Below the pieces are notes generated by a model that saw only the letters and a program-made list of their open reading frames with translations, had not been told where the DNA came from and did no database searches. A stretch of 64,000 nt of DNA, from the NCBI GenBank assembly GCA_020025305.1, contig JAHHSG010000008.1, positions 1 through 64,000 on the forward strand. The letters run 5' to 3'. The stretch is from Oscillospiraceae bacterium. GTDB taxonomy: Bacteria; Bacillota; Clostridia; Oscillospirales; Oscillospiraceae. Made by a program: the position numbers and the translations under genes. Shown piece after piece: positions 44,493 through 52,563 of the stretch (within the stretch, counting starts at the first letter, position 1; each line of letters starts with the position of its first letter).

Positions 44493-45791
44493 ATGCTAAA
44501 ACTAACCAAGGAAGAAAAACGGATGCTTGACGGAAAAAATGGCATATTTAAACAAAAAGCAATGCAGAAAATTGTAGAATATGCAAATGCGCTGGGCGCA
44601 GAAGCACTGTGTACAGTGACAAAAGCCACAGTATATATGGGGAATCATCCCTATTTGGATGTGATTGAATCGGACGATTATAATGAGATCTTTTCTAAAA
44701 TGGTGCTGTGCGAAAAAGGAGAACAAATCTACCCATTGGAGCAGTTCAGTGATGAATGTTTTACCCAGACCTGTGTTGGACCCTGTGACCATTTTCGCTA
44801 TCAGGAAATCAATATTTCCAAGGAAGTATTTGAGAAAAATCGAAAGTTTCTGGATTTGATTCACGACGCAGGAGTGAGTATAGCAGGCAGCTGCACACCG
44901 TATCTCAGTGGATGGATTCCGCTGCGGGGTGAACATTTCGTATCTACTGAATCGAGTAATATTTTATTTGGCAATTCGGTATATGGAGCATGTGCGAATG
45001 CGGATGGCCTAGAGGCATCTGCTTGGTCTGCAATTTGCGGACGGACGCCGCTGTGGGGAAATCATATTCTGTCAAATCGCTATGCAACACATATAGTGGA
45101 AATTCAATGCAAGAGTGAAACCGCAAAAGACTGGGATATCATAGGACATGCACTGGGCAGATTACTGACGGAAGGTAACGAGCGGCCGGTTTTAACGGGG
45201 AATTTCTGTAGACCGGATATCAACCGCCTGAAAAAATTCTTTAGTTCCCTAGCGACTACCAGTGGCTGTGAGCTGTGCCATATTGTAGGGTGTACGGCCG
45301 AAGCGCCAACCTTGGAGGCTGCATTGGCGGGTCACGAACCAAAGGGGAAGATCGTACTGACACAGGAAGAGTATGACCGCTCCCTGGCTTCTATTTGTGA
45401 TGAGGGGTCGGGAGATGTGCAGATGGTCGTTTTAGGATGTCCGCACTACACGTTGGAAGAGATTCGGGATGCTGCCCGTCTGTTAGAGGGAAAACAGGTG
45501 GCTGAAGGTGTCAGCCTTCAGATTTGGACAGATTTGACCATGCAGTATTTGGCGCAAGTGAACGGGTACGCACAGACCATCGAAGCATCCGGTGCGCATC
45601 TGCTCAACAGTGCCTGTCCGTTGGTCTGCGGTAGAACGGCGTATGATCTTGTTAAGACAGGATTTCTAACAGACGGTGCCAAGCAGGCACACTATGTCCA
45701 TACAGACCTGAATGAAAAAAATTGCAAGGTATTTTATGGTGATATGAAAAGCTGCATTGAAGCATCCATTAAGGGCAGATGGGAGGCCTGA
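44493..45791 (+). CDS. Aconitase X large (catalytic) subunit
   Basis: A 432-residue AcnX large subunit (formerly DUF521). Conserved blocks: SCTPYLSGWIPLRGEH, STESSNILFGNSVYGA, GRTPLWGNHILSNRYATH and GCTAEAPTLEAA; ACPLVC near the end gives the third cysteine site for an iron-sulfur centre. Bacterial members include cis-3-hydroxyproline dehydratase, and an archaeal one is mevalonate 5-phosphate dehydratase. Here the swivelling domain is a separate gene immediately downstream. GGGGGAT sits seven bases before the ATG at 44493; a GTG at 44481 is the alternative start. Confidence 0.9.
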   Translation: MLKLTKEEKRMLDGKNGIFKQKAMQKIVEYANALGAEALCTVTKATVYMGNHPYLDVIESDDYNEIFSKMVLCEKGEQIYPLEQFSDECFTQTCVGPCDHFRYQEINISKEVFEKNRKFLDLIHDAGVSIAGSCTPYLSGWIPLRGEHFVSTESSNILFGNSVYGACANADGLEASAWSAICGRTPLWGNHILSNRYATHIVEIQCKSETAKDWDIIGHALGRLLTEGNERPVLTGNFCRPDINRLKKFFSSLATTSGCELCHIVGCTAEAPTLEAALAGHEPKGKIVLTQEEYDRSLASICDEGSGDVQMVVLGCPHYTLEEIRDAARLLEGKQVAEGVSLQIWTDLTMQYLAQVNGYAQTIEASGAHLLNSACPLVCGRTAYDLVKTGFLTDGAKQAHYVHTDLNEKNCKVFYGDMKSCIEASIKGRWEA

Positions 45792-45793
45792 GC

Positions 45794-46222
45794 ATGAAGC
45801 AGATTAGACTGAAAGGCAGGCCGGCATTTCCCGGAAAAGCCACAGGGGAGGCCATTGTCTGTCCTCACAGCATCCAAGGCTGGGCCGGGGTCAGTGAGCA
45901 AACCGGCTGCATTATCGAAAAAGGACATCCGGAAATCGGAAAATGCATTAAAGGAAAAATTCTGGTCATTCCCTATGGAAAAGGGTCTACGGGATGGTCC
46001 GGGCATTTCCACTCTGCTGCTGTAGCAGGTTTTTCTCCGGCAGGATGGTTGTTTTCTCACATAGATTCCCGTTGTGGTGTGGCAGCAGCAGCGCTTGAAA
46101 TTCCGGCTGTTGCCGATTTTCCTGATGATGTAGATCTTTTTTCACTCATTAAGACCGGTGATTTAGTGGAAATAGATGGATCGACAGGAGAGGTCACCAT
46201 TACCTCTCGATGTGAGAGTTGA
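45794..46222 (+). CDS. Aconitase X swivel (small) subunit
   Basis: A 142-residue AcnX swivel domain (formerly DUF126). It has KGRPAFPGKATGEAIVC at the start and the substrate loop YGKGSTGWSGHFHSA, where most relatives have GSCSSS-like serines. The altered loop may reflect a different substrate. GGGAGG within the end of the large-subunit gene drives translation; the two genes are two bases apart and surely form one complex. Confidence 0.87.
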   Translation: MKQIRLKGRPAFPGKATGEAIVCPHSIQGWAGVSEQTGCIIEKGHPEIGKCIKGKILVIPYGKGSTGWSGHFHSAAVAGFSPAGWLFSHIDSRCGVAAAALEIPAVADFPDDVDLFSLIKTGDLVEIDGSTGEVTITSRCES

Positions 46223-46284
46223 AACCGGTGGAACTGCTATCAGTACAGCGAAAGGTTTCAATGAAAACGGAGAAGTATACATGA

Positions 46285-46335
46285 ACTGCACCCCATTTGT
46301 TGGAGAGTATGAGTTACTCTCCAACAAATGGGGTG
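46285..46335. repeat. Hairpin repeat, copy 2 (bidirectional terminator)
   Basis: The 17-nt arm ACTGCACCCCATTTGTT is identical to copy 1 at 27219. Here the stem runs 21 bp without mismatch (46289-46309 with 46315-46335), loop TGAGT, then TTTT. It separates the AcnX small subunit gene (+) from the polyferredoxin gene (-). Confidence 0.8.
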
Positions 46336-46372
46336 TTTTGGCATCCATATTGTCTGACTTTTTGGGGACACT

Positions 46373-46972
46373 TTACATTTTCTCGGAAGATTCAGCAGGG
46401 ATGCTGTGGTGATGCCGAGCCTTACAGATCAGCTGGGTCATAGTGCCCATGGGACAGTAGACACACCAGGAGCGGGGCTTAAAGAAAAGCATGGTGATAA
46501 AGCCAAGAATGGTGGATGTGAGCATGACACTATAAAAGCCGAAGGCAAACTGCGCCACCCAAGGCGTGACGTTGCCGACATAGGCCCAGCGCCACGGCAG
46601 ATGGAAGACCCATAGTAATTTTACCGCCTGACGCAGTTCCTGTGCGCCGGAGAACACCAGATACGTATTCCAAAGCATGACGAAAAACATCGTAAAAAAG
46701 AAAAGGAGGAAGCCGTAGCGAAAGGCTTTGCTCCTGAGCCATCCGGGGACATCTTTTTTTCGGGAGAGGCCGAACCGACCGCCCACCAGTGCGAAGAGCT
46801 GCCCACGGCCGCAGTAACGATTGCAGTAAGCCTTGCTGCCGCCGATGGCTGCAATCAGCAGGGGGAGGAAGAAGCACACCAGCCCCAGCCACGCAAAGAG
46901 AATATTGAAAAAGCCCAGCACCAGATAGGCGAGGGATACGATCCAGAGATAGTCATACCACTTCTTTTTCAT
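46373..46972 (-). CDS. Membrane polyferredoxin-like 4Fe-4S protein (NapH-like)
   Basis: A 199-residue membrane protein with about five helices and two cysteine motifs, YCNRYCGRGQ near residue 50 and CVYCPMGTMTQLIC near 180. These are typical of NapH/CcoG-like electron carriers, though the second full ferredoxin domain is missing. It overlaps the small ferredoxin gene by four bases, so the two likely form one electron-transfer module at the membrane. GGAGGAAAG supports the ATG at 46972. The redox partner is unknown. Confidence 0.85.
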   Translation of the reverse strand: MKKKWYDYLWIVSLAYLVLGFFNILFAWLGLVCFFLPLLIAAIGGSKAYCNRYCGRGQLFALVGGRFGLSRKKDVPGWLRSKAFRYGFLLFFFTMFFVMLWNTYLVFSGAQELRQAVKLLWVFHLPWRWAYVGNVTPWVAQFAFGFYSVMLTSTILGFITMLFFKPRSWCVYCPMGTMTQLICKARHHHSIPAESSEKM

Positions 46973-47181
46973 ACTTTGCTTTCCTCCACCACAATTACCG
47001 ATGCGGGACATTCTCGTGCGCACTTGCCGCAGCCGATGCACAGCTCCTCGTTGACTTGAGCGAACAGTCCCTTGTTGACATAAATAGCCTCCCGGGGACA
47101 GACTTTCACGCAGCAGCCGCAGGCCACGCAGAGAGATGTGTCCACCTGCGCCTTGCGGCGAGGGCGTTTGGTTTCATTCAT
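46969..47181 (-). CDS. 2[4Fe-4S] ferredoxin
   Basis: A 70-residue ferredoxin with two clusters: CVACGCCVKVCP and CIGCGKCARECP. A basic N-terminus (ETKRPRRKAQ) precedes the fold. AAGGAGGTG is a perfect ribosome site for the ATG at 47181; the longer upstream frame is not used. It is first in the ferredoxin-polyferredoxin pair. Confidence 0.93.
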   Translation of the reverse strand: MNETKRPRRKAQVDTSLCVACGCCVKVCPREAIYVNKGLFAQVNEELCIGCGKCARECPASVIVVEESKV

Positions 47182-47208
47182 AGAGGCACCTCCTTGTACC
47201 ATGGCGCT

Positions 47209-47250
47209 ATTGTAGCAGGGGAAGGGCAGTGCTTCTGTGAGAACGTCACA
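47209..47250 (-). promoter_or_regulatory. Promoter with Crp-like activator site for the ferredoxin genes
   Basis: Extended -10 TGCTACAAT on the - strand (hexamer 47214-47209), no -35 box, and a dyad TGTGA-N5-TCACA at 47236-47250 centred about 41 bases before the predicted start. This is the class II activator position. Confidence 0.5.
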
Positions 47251-47331
47251 CAAACGGAAGATTTCCATAAAATACCAACGCGTACTGCATAGGCGGCTGG
47301 GTGATGGAGGGCTTGAACCCAATAAATAGAG

Positions 47332-47366
47332 AACCAGGGTGAGACTGTTGCAGTCTCACCCTGGTT
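47332..47366. terminator. Terminator after the YuiD gene
   Basis: Perfect 16-bp stem AACCAGGGTGAGACTG / CAGTCTCACCCTGGTT with a 3-base loop, downstream (- strand) of the YuiD gene. Confidence 0.8.
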
Positions 47367-47426
47367 GCGTCGTTGTTATTTAGCTTAAGCGTAAAGAAAA
47401 CCCATGGCTTTGCCGGGGAGGCCTGA

Positions 47427-47888
47427 CTAGGGCAAGAGCTGGTGCATGGTAAAAGCGTTGGCTATGCCAAGTAAAATACCGACGCACACTTGGGAGGGAG
47501 TATGGCCTACGAATTCCTTCAGCGTCACTGAGAAGAGATCCTGCTTGGCGAAGCCCTCGAAGTGCTTGATCATTTCATTGAGAACCGCCGCCTGCTTGCC
47601 GGTCTCCAGCCGTACACCCATGGCATCGTGACAGACGATGATGGCTACAATGGCGGTAACAGCAAATGCAAAAGAATCGCACCCGCAGCGCAAGGCTGTA
47701 AAAGCTGCTAATGAGGACACGGTTGCGGAGTGTCCGCTGGGCATGCCGCCATCGCCAAATAATCGCTCTAAGCTGAATTTTTTGGTGAGAAAGGCATTGA
47801 TCAGCACCTTCAACACCTGCGCAATGGCCCATGAGGACACGGCTGTGATCAAAAATGGATTATGGATCAGATCGTAAAACCAAGTCAT
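47427..47888 (-). CDS. Divergent PAP2 family (DUF212, YuiD-like) membrane protein
   Basis: A 153-residue membrane protein with four helices. GGMPSGHSATVSSLAAF is the PAP2 phosphatase-like motif and FVGHTPSQVCVGILLG the second DUF212 block. Likely acts on a lipid phosphate but the activity has not been settled for this family. Confidence 0.92.
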   Translation of the reverse strand: MTWFYDLIHNPFLITAVSSWAIAQVLKVLINAFLTKKFSLERLFGDGGMPSGHSATVSSLAAFTALRCGCDSFAFAVTAIVAIIVCHDAMGVRLETGKQAAVLNEMIKHFEGFAKQDLFSVTLKEFVGHTPSQVCVGILLGIANAFTMHQLLP

Positions 47889-47935
47889 GTGTGTAATCCC
47901 TTCTCCGCCGGAGGCGGCGGTTTACCAAAGAGAGG

Positions 47936-47964
47936 TTGACAATTACTGCTGTATCATGCAGAAT
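47936..47964 (+). promoter_or_regulatory. Possible promoter of the PNPOx-like gene
   Basis: TTGACA (47936-47941), 17 bases, CAGAAT (47959-47964); perfect -35 and a 4/6 -10, 24 bases before the ATG. Confidence 0.5.
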
Positions 47965-47988
47965 AAAGAAAAAAAGGAGCGTGATGTG

Positions 47989-48468
47989 ATGAAACGAAAA
48001 GAACGGCTGCGTGATGCCAATTTTGCATGGGATGTGCTGGAACAGGCACCCTATGCTGTGCTGGCCCTCAGCAGCAAAGAGGGCGTACCTTACTGTATTC
48101 CCGTGAGCCCGGCGGTGGATCGGGAGTACGGTGCAATCTATGTGCACTGTGCTAAGGCGGGGAAAAAGATGGACCTTCTGCGGGAAAACCCCCGAGTTTG
48201 TCTGAGTGCTGTTTCCAAGTCCTGCCCCATCCCTAAAAAATTTGAAATGAGCTTCGACTCCGCCGTGTTTATGGGGACAGTCGAGGAGGTGGTAGATGAG
48301 GGAGAAAAAGTGAAAGCACTGCTGCTCTTGGGGACGCACTATGACCCCGCCGGTATGAGCCGTTTTGAGGAGGTGCTGGAGAGGTATCTCCCAGCCACCT
48401 GTGTCCTTCGCATTACCCCTACGGAGATCACTGGCAAACAAGCCAAGGAGCCCCCAGCTGCTGAATAA
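47989..48468 (+). CDS. Pyridoxamine 5'-phosphate oxidase-like flavin protein
   Basis: A 159-residue split-barrel FMN protein of the NimA-like type common in anaerobes. The pattern APYAVLALSSKEGVPYCIPV and YVHCAKAGKKMDLLRENPRV matches the family. Members reduce nitro or flavin substrates or bind heme; no specific reaction can be assigned. AAGGAG supports the ATG at 47989. The stop is next to the convergent DUF1836 gene, with no terminator between them. Confidence 0.88.
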   Translation: MKRKERLRDANFAWDVLEQAPYAVLALSSKEGVPYCIPVSPAVDREYGAIYVHCAKAGKKMDLLRENPRVCLSAVSKSCPIPKKFEMSFDSAVFMGTVEEVVDEGEKVKALLLLGTHYDPAGMSRFEEVLERYLPATCVLRITPTEITGKQAKEPPAAE

Positions 48469-48469
48469 C

Positions 48470-49072
48470 TTACGACGGCTGTGTCTCTGCGGCCAGCACG
48501 GACTGCGGGTCAGCATCGGCAAGGCGGATCAGCTTTTCTGCCATGAGAATGTTGAACCCGGCGGTCAGTGCATATTCAATAATCAAACCGGTCGCTGCCG
48601 TGTCCGCAGAGGACGACGGCGTCTGGAGTTTTTCCGCTGCACTGTGTACCTGCTGTGTGAACGTCAGGGACATGCGGCGGAAATTTTTTGCATACTCCTC
48701 ATAGGCGCCGCGTACCTGTGCCTCTGTCATTTCCGAAGGAAGCAGACGCTGGATATCGCTGATGCTCATGGAAAGCTTCATTAGGAGGATCATCATAATA
48801 TAGGCAATATGCACCCGTCCGTATTTCCTTTTGACGGGGGCGGGCATGACTTTCAATCGGACATAGTTGTTGATTGCAGAGGCGGTCACAAAGCTGTCCT
48901 TGCTGTCCGGGGAGGTAGGAATAAAGCTGAGATACTGCTGCAAAAGCACAATGACTTGATCCATATATAGTCCGAAATCAGGAATCGTATCCCACTCCGG
49001 CAGGTGATAGTTTTGAATATAATCTTCCCAACGCTGCAGCTTATGAACAAGCAGCTCCCGATCGTATGCCAT
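48470..49072 (-). CDS. DUF1836 protein
   Basis: A 200-residue DUF1836 protein, helix-rich, with an N-terminal segment resembling a MerR-like winged helix (ASAINNYVRLKVM, PVKRKYGRVHIAYIM). These proteins are suspected DNA-binding regulators. AGGAGG precedes the ATG at 49072. It is convergent with the preceding gene, with one base between the stops. Confidence 0.85.
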   Translation of the reverse strand: MAYDRELLVHKLQRWEDYIQNYHLPEWDTIPDFGLYMDQVIVLLQQYLSFIPTSPDSKDSFVTASAINNYVRLKVMPAPVKRKYGRVHIAYIMMILLMKLSMSISDIQRLLPSEMTEAQVRGAYEEYAKNFRRMSLTFTQQVHSAAEKLQTPSSSADTAATGLIIEYALTAGFNILMAEKLIRLADADPQSVLAAETQPS

Positions 49073-49099
49073 GTTGCACCTCCTGTATTGATTGCATTG

Positions 49100-49128
49100 A
49101 TTATAGCAGAAAATGGATGACAATGCAA
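49100..49128 (-). promoter_or_regulatory. Promoter of the DUF1836 gene
   Basis: TTGCAT (49128-49123), 17 bases, TATAAT (49105-49100) on the - strand. Confidence 0.65.
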
Positions 49129-49149
49129 CAAAGCGACAAAAAATACTCC

Positions 49150-49178
49150 TTGACCTATGATACATAATATGCTATATT
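49150..49178 (+). promoter_or_regulatory. Promoter of the SGNH hydrolase gene
   Basis: TTGACC (49150-49155), 17 bases, TATATT (49173-49178) with an extended -10 TGC; divergent from the DUF1836 promoter. Confidence 0.7.
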
Positions 49179-49211
49179 AGGTGTAACGATAAAGGATGCG
49201 GAGGTTATTAT

Positions 49212-49898
49212 ATGGCAATTCAAGTTTATGCATACGGGGATTCGCTGCTCAAGGCCACCATGCCGGATGAGAATTTCCACTATCATTTCCACATCAACGA
49301 GATCATTGATAAGTATGTCCCGGAAGGGTTTAAAATTATCAACCGCGCCAAAATGGGGGCAACCATCCGTAAAGGCAAAGCGATGATCGAACACGATTTG
49401 GAGCGGGGGATGGATGCCAAGTATGCGCTGGTAGACTTTGGCGGCAATGACTGTGATTTTAACTGGGAAGAGGTGGCGGCCAATCCGGAGGGTGAGCACC
49501 ACTGCCACACAGAGATGCCGGAGTTCTTGCAGACCTTGAAGGAAAGCACCACGGCGCTGAGAGAGCGGGGGATTCAGCCGGTGCTGATGACCCTTCCGCC
49601 CATTGACGGCCAGCGTTATCTGGATTTTTTCTGCCGCAATGGGGTGAATAAAGATAAGGTATTGCAGTGGTTGGGGGATGCCCAGATGATTTACCGCTAT
49701 CAGGAATGGTACTCCGATGCGGTGGCCAAGTTTGCCACAGAGGAGAAGCTGCCTCTCATTCCGGTGCGTGAGGCGTTTTTGCAGGATCGTAATTTTTCCC
49801 ATATGATTGCCACGGACGGCATCCATTTGACGATGCCGGGCTATGATCGATTGTACAGTACCATCTCCGGATGGATGCAAACGCATCTGGATGCGTAA
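49212..49898 (+). CDS. SGNH/GDSL hydrolase
   Basis: A 228-residue cytoplasmic SGNH hydrolase. Block I is AYGDSLLKA (catalytic Ser), block III FGGNDCD and block V DGIHLT (catalytic Asp and His). There is no signal peptide. Members deacylate esters of many kinds; the substrate is unknown. GGATGCGGAGG precedes the ATG. Confidence 0.9.
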   Translation: MAIQVYAYGDSLLKATMPDENFHYHFHINEIIDKYVPEGFKIINRAKMGATIRKGKAMIEHDLERGMDAKYALVDFGGNDCDFNWEEVAANPEGEHHCHTEMPEFLQTLKESTTALRERGIQPVLMTLPPIDGQRYLDFFCRNGVNKDKVLQWLGDAQMIYRYQEWYSDAVAKFATEEKLPLIPVREAFLQDRNFSHMIATDGIHLTMPGYDRLYSTISGWMQTHLDA

Positions 49899-49910
49899 CA
49901 ATGATTGGAA

Positions 49911-49935
49911 GGGCAGGATATAGCATATCCTGCCC
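49911..49935 (+). terminator. Hairpin after the SGNH gene
   Basis: GGGCAGGATAT / ATATCCTGCCC with an AGC loop and a weak T-tract, 13 bases after the stop. Confidence 0.6.
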
Positions 49936-49967
49936 TCATTTGGCTGTACGGATAGGAACAAAGAGAA

Positions 49968-50006
49968 AAGCTGCGGCAGATAAGTTATCTGCCGCAGCTT
50001 ATTTTT
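49968..50006. terminator. Terminator between convergent genes
   Basis: AAGCTGCGGCAGATAA / TTATCTGCCGCAGCTT stem, then ATTTTTC on the + strand and a T-rich tail on the - strand for pgcA. Confidence 0.85.
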
Positions 50007-50019
50007 CTGCTGAGGTTTA

Positions 50020-51744
50020 TTACTGGAGAGTGGTGACCCACTGGCTGTATTTTTCGATGTTTGCATCACGGCTGGCAGCATCCTCACCGATGGTCAGAAT
50101 ATAGATCTTGATTTTGGGCTCCGTGCCGGAGGGACGAACCAAAATCACAGTACCATCTGCCAGTTCAAAGCGCAGTACGTTCGAGCCAGAGAGCTCCATG
50201 CCGGACTTCTCCCCGGTGCGGCAATCAATGACCGTACCATCCGCGTAGTCCTTGCGAACCACCACCTCCACGCCGCTGATCTGCTGGGGGGGATTTTCGC
50301 GAAGGGACTTCATCAGCTTGGCCATCTTGTCCAGACCGTCCAAACCGGGCATCACCAGATTGTGGGTCTTTTCACCGTACCAGCCATACTTCTTGTAGAG
50401 CTCCTGCAGGGCATCGTACAGAGTCATCCCCTGTGCAGCGTACCATGCGGCCATTTCAGTGATGAGCAGGGAGGCCGTGACAGCATCCTTGTCCCGGACG
50501 TAGTCGCCCAGCATATAGCCGTAGGACTCCTCGTAGGCAAAGATTACTTTGCCCTCGCTCTTGGCTTCCAGTGCGTTCTTCTTCTCGGCCATGAACTTAA
50601 AGCCGGTGAACGTGTCGTAGCAGGTCACGCCGTTGGCCTCTGCCACCTTGCGGGCCATTTCTGTGGTGACGATGGTCTTGAGCAGAACCGGGTTGGCGGG
50701 CAGCTTACCGGCACGCTTCATAGCGCCGATCAGATAGTCAGCCAGCAGTACGCCGGTCTGATTGCCGGTGACGGGGATGAAATCGCCGCTGGCACTGCGC
50801 ACCATGATGCCCACACGATCGCTGTCGGGGTCGGTACCCAGCAAGAAATCGGCACCGACCTTGTTGGCAAGATCAATGGCCAGATAGAAGCCCTCGGGAT
50901 TTTCCGGGTTGGGGGAGACTACGGTGGGGAAATTGCCATCCAGCACCATCTGCTCAGGGACGCAGTGCAGATGCTTCACGCCCAAAGCGCGCAGCGCCTC
51001 CGGTACCAGCTTGTGGCCGCAGCCGTGGAAGGGGGTATAGACCACCTCGAAGGTGTCAGCCACCTTGGCCATGGACTCCTTATCGTTGATCATTGCCAAC
51101 ACGTTGTCCATGAACAGGCGATCCGTCTCCTCACCGAGAATCTCAATAAGACCCTGTGCCACGGCATCCTCATAGTTCATGGTCTTGATGTCCTGGAAGA
51201 TGTCGATCTTCTCCAGACGCTTGGCAATTGCATCGGCGTGCTGGGGGGGCAGCTGTGCGCCGTCAGCCCAGTAAACTTTATAGCCGTTGTACTCCTTGGG
51301 GTTGTGGCTGGCGGTCACATTGATGCCGGCCTGACAGCCGTACTGACGGACGGCAAAGCTCAGTTCAGGCGTGGGGCGCAGGCTCTCAAAAAGCCGCACG
51401 TGAATGCCGTTTGCGGCGCATACCTCTGCGGCAGCCCGGGCAAAGACATCACTGTTGATCCGGCAGTCCATGCAGATGGCCACACCTTTCTTTTTGGCCT
51501 CTTCGCCCTCGGCGCAGATGACCTCGGCAAAGCCCTGGGTGGCCCAGCGGATGACATAGATATTCATCTGATGCAGCCCCATCTTCATGGTGCCGCGCAG
51601 TCCGGCAGTGCCGAACTCCAGCGGACCGTAGAAGCGGCTCTCGATTTCCTTTTCATCACCGGCGATGCTCTGCAGCTCTGCCAGCTCCTCCTCGGTCAGT
51701 ACGCCGCTATGCAGCCACTTTTCGTATTCCTGATGGTAAGACAT
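50020..51744 (-). CDS. pgcA: Phosphoglucomutase/phosphomannomutase (alpha-D-phosphohexomutase)
   Basis: A 574-residue mutase interconverting hexose 1- and 6-phosphates for cell-wall and glycan precursor supply. The phosphoserine loop is NVTASHNPKEYNGYKVYW, the metal loop GTDPDSDRVG, the sugar loop YEESYGYM and the phosphate site VRPSGTEPKIKIY. Length fits the PgcA group (about 580). AAAGGAG precedes the ATG. Confidence 0.95.
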   Translation of the reverse strand: MSYHQEYEKWLHSGVLTEEELAELQSIAGDEKEIESRFYGPLEFGTAGLRGTMKMGLHQMNIYVIRWATQGFAEVICAEGEEAKKKGVAICMDCRINSDVFARAAAEVCAANGIHVRLFESLRPTPELSFAVRQYGCQAGINVTASHNPKEYNGYKVYWADGAQLPPQHADAIAKRLEKIDIFQDIKTMNYEDAVAQGLIEILGEETDRLFMDNVLAMINDKESMAKVADTFEVVYTPFHGCGHKLVPEALRALGVKHLHCVPEQMVLDGNFPTVVSPNPENPEGFYLAIDLANKVGADFLLGTDPDSDRVGIMVRSASGDFIPVTGNQTGVLLADYLIGAMKRAGKLPANPVLLKTIVTTEMARKVAEANGVTCYDTFTGFKFMAEKKNALEAKSEGKVIFAYEESYGYMLGDYVRDKDAVTASLLITEMAAWYAAQGMTLYDALQELYKKYGWYGEKTHNLVMPGLDGLDKMAKLMKSLRENPPQQISGVEVVVRKDYADGTVIDCRTGEKSGMELSGSNVLRFELADGTVILVRPSGTEPKIKIYILTIGEDAASRDANIEKYSQWVTTLQ

Positions 51745-51764
51745 ATAGGTGTGCTCCTTTCCGG

Positions 51765-52070
51765 TTATTTTTCCGAATTGTCAATGGGATCGGCGGCCAA
51801 AATGGCCTGTGCCTCCTCTAAAAGGGAAGCGGGGACATAGAGACTGGTGCCATACCCGGAAAAACCGTTGATGACCTTCCCAGCGCCGCCGTCCAGATCA
51901 TAGTATTTAAAACAGGGAATGCTGTAGGCAGCCAGCAGGGAGATGATCAGATCCGAGTCGGCGGCGGAGTCAAAGGTTTGCTGCAGCAGCACAGCTTTCT
52001 CATCCTGCCCCTGTGCATCCAGCGGCCATGAGGGGATGTTGGCACCAAGCGCCCAGTTACCTTTATCCAT
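51765..52070 (-). CDS. DUF2007-like small protein
   Basis: A 101-residue protein whose C-terminal 70 residues match the DUF2007 'putative signal transducing' domain (LIISLLAAYSIPCF, GTSLYVPASLLEEAQAIL). These ferredoxin-like folds are thought to bind partners but have no known reaction. AGGAGGG supports the ATG at 52070. It lies between rlmH and pgcA on the same strand. Confidence 0.75.
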   Translation of the reverse strand: MDKGNWALGANIPSWPLDAQGQDEKAVLLQQTFDSAADSDLIISLLAAYSIPCFKYYDLDGGAGKVINGFSGYGTSLYVPASLLEEAQAILAADPIDNSEK

Positions 52071-52080
52071 AAAATCCCTC

Positions 52081-52563
52081 CTATTTGTGGTATTTTGTAC
52101 CGGCCTGTATCTGGTAGGCACGGTAGATTTGCTCAAGAAGCATAATGCGGGCCATATGGTGGGGGAAGGTCATGGGCGACATGGACAGCCGCCAATCGGC
52201 CTGCGCTTTCAATCGTGCATCCAATCCCACACTGCCGCCAATGAGGAAGGTCACCTGCGTTTTGCCGGACACGGCAAACTCATTCAGCTTCTGGGCCAAG
52301 GCTTCGCTGGGGCAGGTCTTGCCCTCAATACACAAGGCCACTACGGCACCGCCGCGAGGCAGCTTTTCACGTATAGCATTGCCCTCCGTTTCCAGGGCCT
52401 TTTGAATCTCTGCCGGAGAAGGATCCTCTGGCAGCCGGTACTCCGTAAGTTCAATCACATCCAGCTTGCAAAAGCGCTGTAAGCGCTTACAGTACTCTGC
52501 CGCCGCCTCGGTGTAGAACTTCTCCTTCAGCTTGCCTACGCATAAAACGGTTATTTTCTGCAT
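52081..52563 (-). CDS. rlmH: 23S rRNA pseudouridine1915 N3-methyltransferase
   Basis: A 160-residue SPOUT methyltransferase modifying pseudouridine 1915 in helix 69 of 23S rRNA. The SAM knot is TFLIGGSVGLD and the C-terminal MTFPHHMARIMLLEQIYRA is diagnostic. It overlaps the MBL gene upstream by 13 bases, a common walJ-rlmH order. Confidence 0.96.
   Translation of the reverse strand: MQKITVLCVGKLKEKFYTEAAAEYCKRLQRFCKLDVIELTEYRLPEDPSPAEIQKALETEGNAIREKLPRGGAVVALCIEGKTCPSEALAQKLNEFAVSGKTQVTFLIGGSVGLDARLKAQADWRLSMSPMTFPHHMARIMLLEQIYRAYQIQAGTKYHK

Noticed and set aside
47887..47988. Longer N-terminus for the PNPOx-like protein
   Set aside because: The extension would include the promoter-like TTGACA at 47936, and the ribosome site favours the ATG at 47989.
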